This document shows, piece by piece, positions 22,528-31,279 of a DNA stretch of 64,000 bases (within the stretch, counting starts at the first letter, position 1; every line of letters begins with the position of its first letter). A program made the position numbers and the translations under genes. The stretch is from Bombyx mori (lineage: Eukaryota > Arthropoda > Insecta > Lepidoptera > Bombycidae): NCBI RefSeq assembly GCF_030269925.1, contig NC_085121.1:7829501-7893500 (forward strand), written 5' to 3'. The notes under the pieces are model-generated. The model ran no database searches. It saw nothing but the letters and a program-made list of their open reading frames with translations, and had not been told where the DNA came from.

Positions 22528-23834
22528 ACTAGTCAGGTCATAAGTATAGTCACACAGTAAAAACTTTTCTTTTAGAATGCTGGCCACAAAAAAGTTTATT
22601 GAATTTGAATTTCGAATTGTTCATGAAAATAAAAATGTATACTTTTAGAATTTTACTCATTTTTAAATATGGAGTGGACGCTTAAAGAAGACCGTGTTGC
22701 AGTTATTGCGTTGCATCGTTGCGGTTACGCGCCAATTAAAATTTTTAACATACTGATAAATTTGAATATAACCAAAAGATTCGTTTATCGTACCATCAAA
22801 CGATACAATGAAGACTCTAGTGTAGATGACAGGTCAAGAAGTGGTCGCCCTCGGTCTGTTAGGACTCCAGCAGTGATAAAAGCTGTGAAGGCGCGAATTC
22901 AATGAAATCCCAAACGTAAGCAGAAACTGTTGGCCCTTCAGATGGGGTTAAGCAGAACCACGGTGAAAAGGGTGTTAAATGAAGACTTAGGGCTTCGGGC
23001 ATATCGAAGAAAAACAGGACATCGTTTGAATGCTCGTCTAATGGACCTGAGACTGAAGAGATGCCGCGCTTTGTTGAAGCGGTACGCGGGAAAAAAATAT
23101 CGGGAAATTCTTTTTTCGGATGAAAAATTTTTTACCGTAGAAGAGAGCTACAACAAACAAAATGATAAGGTGTACGCACACAGTAGTGAAGAAGCGAGCA
23201 ACCGCATTCTGCGTGTCCAACGAGGTCATTTTCCATCCTCGCTCATGGTATGGTTGGGAGTTTCTTATTGGGGCTTAACAGAGGTACATTTTTGTGAGAA
23301 AAGTGTAAAAACGAATGCAGTTGTGTATCAAAATACAGTCCTGACGAACCTTGTTGAACCTGTTTCTCATACCATGTTCAATAACAGGCACTGAGTATTC
23401 CAACAAGATTCGGCGCCAGCTCATAGAGCGAAGAGCACACAAGATTGGCTGGCGGCGCGTGAAATCGACTTCATCCGGCACGAAGACTGGCCCTCCTCCA
23501 GTCCAGATTTGAATCCGTTAGATTACAAGATATGGCAACACTTGGAGGAAAAGGCGTGCTCAAAGCCTCATCCCAATTTGGAGTCACTCAAGACATCCTT
23601 GATTAAGGCAGCCGCCGATATTGACATGGACCTCGTTCGTGCTGCGATAGACGACTGGCCGCGCAGATTGAAGGCCTGTATTCAAAATCACGGAGGTCAT
23701 TTTGAATAAACTTTAGTGTCATAAGAATCTATGTTTTATTAAGTTCATTTTGGTATATGAATGGTTACGTAATGAATAAACTTGTTTCAATTATTTTACA
23801 TTAAACATGTGACAGAATTTATGACCTGACTAGG
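22528..23834 (+). mobile_element. mariner transposon, 1307 bp
   Basis: The terminal inverted repeats (about 28 bp with a few mismatches) share CTAGTCAGGTCATAA. The element is flanked by TA on both sides (22526-22527 and 23835-23836). Its length is typical of a complete mariner. It lies inside an older repeat, so it arrived later than that repeat. Confidence 0.9.
22669..23709 (+). pseudogene. mariner transposase, DD37D, two nonsense codons
   Basis: A single reading frame of about 347 codons covers the whole transposase but is stopped by TGA at 22903-22905 and TGA at 23392-23394; there is no frameshift. The N-terminal half has helix-turn-helix character and a GRPRS linker motif. The catalytic acidic residues are all present: D in LFSDEKFF, D in QDSAPAH, and D in SPDLNPLDY. 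The last two are separated by 37 residues, which points to the maT-like DD37D group, not classical DD34D mariner. The protein would bind the inverted repeats and move the element by cut and paste. This copy cannot make a full-length product. Confidence 0.9.
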
Positions 23835-24118
23835 TAGAATATACACACGGGTGCAGAATATTAGTGTTTTTTTTTAATTATGCATAAAAAATCATTAAAT
23901 CAATAAAAAACATTAAACACAACACGATATATTTGAGACAACACTTATATAGGTATATATATCGGCGCAACATTAATGTTATATTTAGTTAAATAAGATT
24001 AGTTAAAGTTATCCGTTTCCTTAATATTTACGTCGTTGGTTGACTATTGTAAGTACAACGCGTGTAAGCAGCTGTTTAAGACGGTGTTCATAACAATTCA
24101 TGACTAAGCTACCCCCAC

Positions 24119-24126
24119 TTTAAATA
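24119..24126 (+). promoter_or_regulatory. TATA box of U6 promoter (TTTAAATA)
   Basis: TTTAAATA lies at -32 to -25 relative to the first base of U6. This is where insect RNA polymerase III snRNA genes carry their TATA box. A proximal sequence element is expected about 12 bp further upstream, near 24086-24107 (TAACAATTCATGACTAAG), but I cannot confirm that match from memory. Confidence 0.55.
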
Positions 24127-24150
24127 CGAGTGACTATTGTCGCACAAAGA

Positions 24151-24167
24151 GTACTTGCTTCGGCAGT

Positions 24168-24207
<40 letters not shown>

Positions 24208-24257
24208 GGCCCCTGCGCAAGGATGACACGCAAAATCGTGAAGCGTTCCACATTTTT
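24151..24257 (+). ncRNA. U6: U6 spliceosomal snRNA
   Basis: This is a complete 107-nt U6 sequence. It has a 5' stem-loop beginning GTACTTGCTTCGGCAGTAC, then CATATACTAAAATTGG, the ACAGAGA box at 24191-24197, the AGC triad at 24203-24205, and a 3' end GCGTTCCACATTTTT. Relative to the usual GTTC/GAAC the 5' stem reads GTAC/GTAC, so pairing is preserved. U6 forms the catalytic core of the spliceosome with U2. The five terminal T are both the polymerase III terminator and the point where a LINE begins. It could be a real gene with a LINE inserted at its end, or a U6-LINE chimera made during reverse transcription. Confidence 0.95.
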
Positions 24258-27185
24258 ACGTGGTGCACGAGGAGCTTGAGCTACTGACCTTCGCCTCTAC
24301 CAGAACGGTCGGGGTGAGGGTCCATGTACCGGGGGCCGAATTGCGGATTTATGCCGCGTATCGACCCCCGGGTCCTGATTTTGTCGAGGACGATATTAGA
24401 CGGGCCTTGAACCATGATCGCCATCCGGCCTTGGTGGTCGGGGACCTCAATGCGAAACATGTCGCTTGGGGCTCCCGAACCATCACGCCGCCCGGAAGGC
24501 GATTGTACGAGGATGCCGAAAGGGGGGACTACTGCGTGGTCGGCCCCAATGAACCCACCCACGTTCCAACGTTGGCCCGGTACCAACCGGACGTATTGGA
24601 CGTGTGTGTTCACAAGGGGCTACGGTGCCCTCTAGCGATAGAGGCACTGTACGACCTGAGTACCCCTCACCTACCGATCTTGGTCACGGTGGGTTTGGGG
24701 CTCACTCGGGTCGCGACATCCCCTCTCAGGCCTAGGGTCGACTGGCAGTCCTTTACGGGACTGCTGGCCGACCAATCCTTGTTTCAAGACCCGTCTACCC
24801 CTGATGAGGTCGACACGGCGGCTTCCCGTCTCGTCGACACCATCAGGGGAGCACTGGACCAAGTGACGACTCTGGTACCCAGCGGGGGGCCCAGAGCGGA
24901 ACTCCCGGTGCACCTCAAGACGTTAATTCGTCGGAAGAGGGCACTGAGGAGGCTCTGGGCGACATCTAGGTGTCCCAGGATTAAGCGCGAGCTCAACCGA
25001 CTTGAGGGTGAGCTGGCGACTAAGATGCGGACTTACCGGGGTGATTCCTGGGAGGGGGGACTGTTGGACGCGTCCGACGACCGTACGATGGCCCCCCTTC
25101 ACCGCATCTGTCGCCGGCTCACCAACAAGCCTTCCCCCACTTGCCCCTTGGAGGACGAGGGGGGAAGACGGTGTTTTACACCGTTGGCTCGTGCCGAAGT
25201 CCTGGCCAACTCGCTGGAGCGGCAGTTCACTCCGAATGTCTCTGCACCCTCGATGGTTGCATTCCATCGTGAGGTGTCAGAGGGTGTAATCCAATTCCTC
25301 AAACCGGAATCGCCGGGAGTCGAGCTGGGAGATGACGACTTAGTCACTCCCAGCGAGGTGCGCCTCCTCATCAAGTTGATGAAGAGGCGCAAAGCCCCCG
25401 GTGAGGACGGTATTCCTCCCCTCGCCTTGCAAAACCTCCCTCCCTCAATCGTGTCAGCAATGACACGATTGTTTAATTCCATTCTCCGGGTAGGACACTT
25501 CCCTGGAACTTGGAAACTGGGCAAGATCATCGTCTTGCCCAAACCCGGCAAGGACAGGAGAAAGCCCTCCAGTTACCGACCGATTACCTTGCTCTCGCAC
25601 GTGGGCAAGTTGTTCGAGCGGCTGCTCCTGAGGAGAATATCGCCGTATATTCTCCTCAGGCCGGAGCAATTCGGCTTTAGAAGCGGCCACTCGACGACTC
25701 TGCAACTGACCCGTGTCCTGCATCACTTGGCAGACCGGCGAAACTCGGGCCAATACACGGTCGCGGTCCTTCTCGATATCGAGAAGGCCTTCGACCGTGT
25801 GTGGCACGAGGGGCTGGTCCACAAGCTGCGGGACGCGGGCCTACCGCACGCTCACGTGCGACTGCTCGGGTCGTATCTGGAGGGCAGAACCTTCTTTGTC
25901 GCGGTCGAGGGCGCACGGTCTTCCGTGCGTCCCATTACGGCCGGGGTTCCCCAGGGTAGTGTCCTATCACCTATCCTATACGCCCTCTACACCAACGACA
26001 TCCCCACCCTGGAGGGTCACCTTCGGGCGTGGGAGGAGGACGTGAAGTTGGCCTTGTTCGCTGACGACTCGGCCTACTTCTCGTCCTCTCCGTTCCCCTC
26101 TGCAGCCATTATGAGGATGCAGAGGCTTTTGGATTTACTGCCCCAGTGGCTGGACCGTTGGAGAGTCGCGGTCAATGTGGGAAAGACCGCGGCCTTACTC
26201 TACGGTCCGGTCCGTATCAGAGTCGTCCCAAAGAAACTCAGCCTCCGAGGTGTGAATGTCGAGTTCAGGACCACGGTCCGGTATCTCGGATGCGACATCG
26301 ACCGCTCCTTGAGCATGGTCGCGCACGTCAACCGAGTCATCGGTCAGACTCGCGCGGCCAGGTTCTTGTTGCGGCCGGTGTTTGCGTCCGGGCTTCCGAC
26401 CAGGACCAAACTCGCCATTTACAAGACATACGTCCGTTCCCGCCTCACATACGCTGCTGTGGCCTGGTATCACCTGTTGTCGCCGTCCCAGCGATCTAGG
26501 TTGCAGGCCCAGCAGAGTCTTTCCCTCCGCATTATCGTCGGGGCCGGGCAGTACGTCAGAAATGACGTTATTGCCCGGGACCTAGGTGTGGAGTCGCTCG
26601 TGGAGTTTGTGACTAGGCTCGCCCGTAATATGTACGAGCGAGCCGAAAACGGGCCCCATGAGCATCTCCACAACATAGCCCCGCTGCACGCCAGACCACC
26701 GGATGGTACGGCGTTGCCGCGGGAGCTATTGGTACCCCCGACGATCGTTCGGAGATAAAGCTCCTCGCCGGCTGTGAGGCCGGGGAGGACCTATGAGCGC
26801 CCCTCTCGGAGCTGAGTTTCATCAGCCTCTAGCCCCACGCCTCTTGCCCGTTTGGCGGGTCCCCCGTATGGGGACCGCGGCTGCACCCCGTAGGTGCAGC
26901 CTCATTTCCACGAGGGGCTTTGACCCCACCCCCCACCCCCTTTTGGGATGGGGTGTTCTTACCCGCTACAGTCCTCCCCCCCATCAATATTGTATAACGA
27001 TGGGGAGAGGGGGAGAGGACTGTAGCGTGGAGTGCGGATTCGCTCTCTCCCCCATATTAGGTTAGCTAGGTTATGTTAGGTTAAGTTAGATTAGGATTAG
27101 TTTAGGTGTGACGGCGACGCTGTCCCGGCACTCCACGGAGTGCAGGAACGGCGCGCTGCCGTCACACAAAAAAAAAAAAAAAAAA
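24258..27185 (+). mobile_element. 5'-truncated GC-rich LINE fused to U6
   Basis: The element starts inside the endonuclease domain directly after the U6 T-run. It continues through reverse transcriptase and a structured 3' UTR, and ends with 18 A at 27168-27185. It is far richer in GC than its surroundings. ORF1 and the start of the endonuclease are missing. The 3' UTR contains a 13-bp stem (CGCTACAGTCCTC at 26964-26976 with its complement at 27015-27027). A TTAGG-like run lies at about 27056-27105, and a 10-bp terminal stem (GTGTGACGGC 27106-27115 with 27158-27167) abuts the A-tail. After the tail the sequence is TTTATATATATGG. At most a 3-4-bp TTTA duplication can be proposed. Confidence 0.85.
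24260..26758 (+). CDS. LINE ORF2 remnant (partial endonuclease + reverse transcriptase)
   Basis: This is an open frame of 832 codons with no ATG at its beginning, because the 5' part is missing. Residues 1-150 are the C-terminal part of an APE-like endonuclease. The VGDLNAKH motif is present, but the usual SDH near its end reads STPH, so a catalytic Asp appears lost. Residues about 370-650 are a reverse transcriptase with KRRKAPGEDGIP, YRPITLLSHVGK, GVPQGSVLSP and LFADD. The C-terminal region resembles Jockey/R1-group LINEs; I lean to Jockey. There is no internal stop, so the copy is young. The frame is crowded with perfect inverted repeats (see findings). It is probably not translated. Confidence 0.85.
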   Translation: MVHEELELLTFASTRTVGVRVHVPGAELRIYAAYRPPGPDFVEDDIRRALNHDRHPALVVGDLNAKHVAWGSRTITPPGRRLYEDAERGDYCVVGPNEPTHVPTLARYQPDVLDVCVHKGLRCPLAIEALYDLSTPHLPILVTVGLGLTRVATSPLRPRVDWQSFTGLLADQSLFQDPSTPDEVDTAASRLVDTIRGALDQVTTLVPSGGPRAELPVHLKTLIRRKRALRRLWATSRCPRIKRELNRLEGELATKMRTYRGDSWEGGLLDASDDRTMAPLHRICRRLTNKPSPTCPLEDEGGRRCFTPLARAEVLANSLERQFTPNVSAPSMVAFHREVSEGVIQFLKPESPGVELGDDDLVTPSEVRLLIKLMKRRKAPGEDGIPPLALQNLPPSIVSAMTRLFNSILRVGHFPGTWKLGKIIVLPKPGKDRRKPSSYRPITLLSHVGKLFERLLLRRISPYILLRPEQFGFRSGHSTTLQLTRVLHHLADRRNSGQYTVAVLLDIEKAFDRVWHEGLVHKLRDAGLPHAHVRLLGSYLEGRTFFVAVEGARSSVRPITAGVPQGSVLSPILYALYTNDIPTLEGHLRAWEEDVKLALFADDSAYFSSSPFPSAAIMRMQRLLDLLPQWLDRWRVAVNVGKTAALLYGPVRIRVVPKKLSLRGVNVEFRTTVRYLGCDIDRSLSMVAHVNRVIGQTRAARFLLRPVFASGLPTRTKLAIYKTYVRSRLTYAAVAWYHLLSPSQRSRLQAQQSLSLRIIVGAGQYVRNDVIARDLGVESLVEFVTRLARNMYERAENGPHEHLHNIAPLHARPPDGTALPRELLVPPTIVRR

Positions 27186-27666
27186 TTTATATATATGGAG
27201 GAGAGCAGCAGCCGCCCCCGGAAGAAGGGAAGAATGAAGAGGAAGAAAGAAGAGAAGAGAAGAGTGAAGAAGGAGACGAAGAAAGAAGACCCCACACACA
27301 TCTTCAAGCCTGCCTGATACTCCATCCAGCAGCGCATCACCCCTGCCTTATTAGGCAGGGAGCTACATGTCCGGGCAGAGGGGTTTCCCCGAGGCCCGCT
27401 CCGCGCCCCCGCAAGGGGACGCGACGACCCCACGACGCACAAAGACATTCCAGTTGGAGCAGCCGCACGAAGCGGAGCTCTCGGAAGAAGGGCCACGGTA
27501 CGCGAGGAGGGGCGACGTCTTGTATAGCGCACCACCACTCGAACTATGACCACGATCACTCTGACAAGAGTGCAAACGACTGAGAAGAAGAAATATATGC
27601 TGTAGATGAAATTAAATAGTGTAATGAGGTGTTAGGAGGAGGTCATAAGTGTTAATGAGGTTTTGA
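27186..27666. other. Unassigned GC-rich tract
   Basis: From TTTATATATATGGAGGAGAG to about 27560 the DNA is purine-rich, then GC-rich, unlike the AT-rich surroundings. It then falls back to AT-rich composition. Open frames on both strands overlap it (for example 27140-27583 plus and 27086-27559 minus) and none resembles a known protein. It may be part of another mobile element, or the flank of the U6 locus. Confidence 0.4.
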
Positions 27667-27850
27667 AGTCCTCGTGGTCTAAAGGATAAGACGCCCAGTG
27701 CATTAGGACTGAACGTCCGACTGATGGGAAGTCAAGGCGATAGTCGAAGCCTCTACTTCGGCCGTCTCAGTACGGTAGCTCGCCATGCCGCTGGTGTCCT
27801 GAAATTCTGTCGGGTCGGAACGTCATACACGCTAATCAATTGCTCTTAAG
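27667..27850 (+). repeat. LINE-related fragment with tRNA-like lead
   Basis: Positions 27705-27850 (GGCCGTCTCAGTACGG, GCCGCTGGTGTCC, TCGGGTCGGAACG) match the same strand of the insert at 14940-15125. Just before it, GTGGTCTAAAGGATAAGACG resembles the tRNA-like box A of Bm1-type SINEs. Whether the two parts form one element is unclear. Confidence 0.5.
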
Positions 27851-28836
27851 CCATATCTATCTAGGAATCACAATCACAGACTTTAGAATGTGCGAAGAAA
27901 AATATCAGAAGTAAACTCCAGGAAAATCTTATTATATTTCCTATTTTCTGATACCTAGTTACTTTCTGAGCTGAAATATGGAAGATCCATCAAAAATATC
28001 GTAGAAAGATTATAGTTCTCGATACTGCAGGGGTTTGCTGTTGGTAAAATGCTCATAGTACTTACTACCGTTTCCATCTGAGAGAACTTTGCATAAAACA
28101 AACATTTTTTTTGACCATTTCAGATGTTATTCTCATCGAAAACTCATTGAAACGTATGGATGCTGTCTTAGATTTACACTCATTATCATTATTATACATA
28201 TTTGTACAAGCGAATCATTTTCTCTTTTTGTTAAATATTGATACAGTAATGATTTAGTCAAATGATTGCTATAATATAGGTAGTTTCTTCCTAAGCAGTG
28301 TAATCGAAAGTAATAATCAAGAAATGCATAGTCATAGAAAATTGACTATGCATTTTTTAATTATGCATTTAAATTAAACAATAGCTGTTTTCATTCAAGC
28401 CTGTATCCCCCCCCCCCCCTTCCTGCATCAGTGGACTTCATTATCTTTTGCACACAGTTAACGCTTTTCCAATATAGTATTATTTTGAATCAAGCGAGCT
28501 CTTTAGTTCGATTTAACAGATTTGACCTACTAAACAACTACTCAACTATCATAGTAATCATCTCGTTTGATCATAACTGTAAACATTATACTATTTTTTG
28601 GGATACAATTATTGTTCTTTATACATTAGTTATGGTTATAAAGGCGAGGTTTGATGTTATCACAAATTATCACTCGATGATTGAAGGTATTTTGACAATA
28701 TATATTTTAAATAATACATGTCGTTGAATCCTGATGGCCTCTTATGGGGCATGGCTTCGGGCCTCGTTAAATCCGCTCTTCCCGGGTGATCCTGTGGCGA
28801 TGTACTGAACAACTGTGTTGACGGATTTTCTGTCTT
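27851..28836. other. AT-rich non-coding stretch
   Basis: No supported gene is seen. A C-run lies near 28409-28419. The open frame at 28431-28727 is AT-rich, unsupported and not reported as a gene. Confidence 0.45.
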
Positions 28837-29270
28837 CTTTTTATTGCTTAGATGGGTGGACGAGCTCACAGCCCACCTGGTGTTAAATGGTTACTGGAGC
28901 CCATAGACATCCACAACGTAAATGCGCCACCCACCTTGAGATATAACTTTTAAGATCTCAAGTATAGTTACAACCTGCCCTACCCCTTACCCCTGCCCCA
29001 CCCTTCAAACCGAAACGCAGTACTGTTTCACGGCAGAAATAGGCAGGTGGGTGGATTCACAAGAGGGCCTACCACCAGTAATTACGCAAATTATAATTTC
29101 GGTTTTCATTTTTATTACACGACGCTATTCCTTCACCTTGGAAGTAAATCGTTAACATTTGTTGAGTACCGTATTTCATTACAAAAATTTGTACCCGCCT
29201 GGGATTCGAACACCGGTGCATCGCTTCAGCACGAATGCACCGGACGTCTTATCCGTTAGGCCACGACGAC
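28837..29270 (-). repeat. Full-length Bm1 SINE
   Basis: The complete element is read on the minus strand. The tRNA-derived head (GTCGTCGTGGCCTAACGGAT, GACGTCCGGTGCATTCGTG, GGTGTTCGAATCCC) ends at 29270, followed by the body, the tail and the A-run. Box A and box B polymerase III promoter motifs are visible. A short repeat, CTTCTTT, at both edges (about 28833 and 29270) may be the target duplication. Confidence 0.93.
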
Positions 29271-30544
29271 TTCTTTACTGTTCTTCTCCTCAGGTCCTCT
29301 TTATGTGCGGTTCACTGCTTCATCTAGTTTTTCTCCCTTGTTTCTAAGAAAACAAAGATTAATCACATCGATTAATTAACATTTATATATATATATTTTA
29401 ACGGTTATCAATTATTAGGAGTCAAAACATTGTTTATATACTAAAATTGTTATATACAATAAGTTCTATAGAATCGTCTACTGAATTTCATTGCCGTTAC
29501 AATAGGATTCGTAGTCACTAGTACTTTTCTGCTATTTGGCAACGGAAGTTATACGAGAATTTTAGTTCAGTTCTCGAGTAGAAGTAATCCCTTCAATTAG
29601 TTCGGGATCAGCCGATTCCAGGATTAAAACAACTTAGTACGGAACCGCTTCACGTTAACTTCGAATGAACGAGTTAGTTCCGGATTTCACGTCGTAATTA
29701 ACTGTTCAATAAGTAATTTTTAACCGATTTGAAGAAAAGAGGTGTCACTCACATCCAATATTTCGAAAGGATTTTGATACGGGCTATATTGTGTTGACCG
29801 GTTTTATTAATTATTAAATTTGTTTTAATTTGTAAATATAGATAGCACCGAATACTTAAATTTCAAAACAATCATTACTATATTAGGCGAATGAACTCAC
29901 GGCTTATGTTGTTGCAAGTTGTTACTGGAGGTCATGCACCTAGTATACACGTAGCATTCTACCAACATTTCTTTTGAAATTATTCGTTATTAATTTCAAT
30001 TTAATAATAAAACAGGAAATGTTGTACATAAAATCAAAGAAAATCTTGAGGTTTTAGTAATCGCGGTCGAATTTCGAATCTTGTGAACATCAAATAAATA
30101 AAGAAATGAGGTCGTAAGAAATGCGACTATTTAAAGTTATCTAAACTAAATGTAACAATGACGCATACGCACGATTAATCTCTGGTTTCTTTGGTCACGT
30201 CACAAGCGACAAATTAAAGGCTTAACTTGCTAATGGGAGCAAGTTGGAAGACGAGGCATTTAGTATGAGGAAGTTAAGCTAAATGTCCCGCAAAGTTCAC
30301 GTTCGAAACGTGGCCGTGGAATGTAATCGATTGTTTGACGCTTTGAAATACACACACATAACAATTAATGGTGGTAGGTACATTATTATTATCAGACATA
30401 AACACATAAAGCTATTAAGTATAAGTCAGAAAAATGACACCATTCGGAACTCACGTGATCACTTATATGTTTTTTTTATTGGTTCACAAAAGTCGAACCT
30501 CTTAAAAAAAAAAGGAACGTTTATAAGAATTTTTTAATCTTAGC
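29271..30544. other. Non-coding stretch
   Basis: No supported gene, RNA or intact repeat is seen. A weak Bm1-like patch lies near 29885-29940. Confidence 0.45.
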
Positions 30545-30995
30545 TGGAGCGTATTAAAGGGCTTAGGTCAGCAGGAATTCAATAATGCGTCACTTTACAC
30601 AAACAGCTTGTATTTATTTCCACTTTGCACTTACAGAGTAATTTACAGTGATCGTGCTTACACTTTCAACTCTCTGTCGAGAATGAATGCTACCTCGGTG
30701 TGCTTGAATATATATTGTCTGATCGCCCCACCACAACGGAATGGTGGTGCGATCGACGTCACTAGACGAGTGAAGTCAACCGAGTCAATTGAACAATTAT
30801 TTAAAATTATTAAGTTAAAATAAATTCAGTTAATTATATCTGAGATACTATTATCTATTTCCAGAAGTAATTAGATTAGTTTTAAACATCTTTATCGAGA
30901 TTTAATAGAATACGATCAACATCATCGGATATGCGTAGCAACTAAGCCTACACGACAGCAGACTTTATTATAATTTATGTGATATTTATGTGACA
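30545..30995 (-). repeat. Candidate gypsy 3' LTR (451 bp)
   Basis: Read on the minus strand it begins TGTCACATAAATA right after the purine stretch GGGGA and ends TACGCTCCA, giving TG...CA termini. A poly(A)-like AAATAAATAC lies near its end. No partner LTR is in the window, so the boundaries rest on these signals alone. Confidence 0.55.
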
Positions 30996-31279
30996 TCCCC
31001 GGAACCTGCACTATGTACTTATAAATACCTAACAGCTCGGCCATCCTACTATAAGCGAGTCCCGTCGCTTTTTTGTTTTGCTAAGTGAGACTTAAATAAT
31101 AAAAATCCTCTTACAATTAATTTCAACAATAGTATTTGTTTCATAATGTTAACAAAAAAAATGTATATTTTATATAAATAATTACCTTAAAACATGCAGT
31201 ATCAAATCATGTATAATATTAGTTTTACTTACAAGTTCAGAATTATTAGCTTAGACTGAGTGAAAACACATCTATGATA

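Larger units (their letters stand above)
22438..23950 (+). repeat. Dispersed repeat interrupted by a mariner
   Basis: Positions 22438-22527 (TACGTGAAGCAAAAACTTTG, GCGCGGACGGAGGAGT) and 23835-23950 (ATTATGCATAAAAAATCATT) together match, on the other strand, the block at 43181-43365. The mariner splits the copy exactly at TA, and the flanks rejoin into one repeat. I cannot assign its class. Confidence 0.7.

Noticed and set aside
27056..27105. True telomere array
   Set aside because: Units are irregular and only about 50 bp long; this is inside a LINE 3' UTR, not a chromosome end.
27086..27583. Overlapping frames of 147-157 codons on both strands
   Set aside because: They cross the A-tail of the LINE and a purine-rich tract; composition alone keeps them open.
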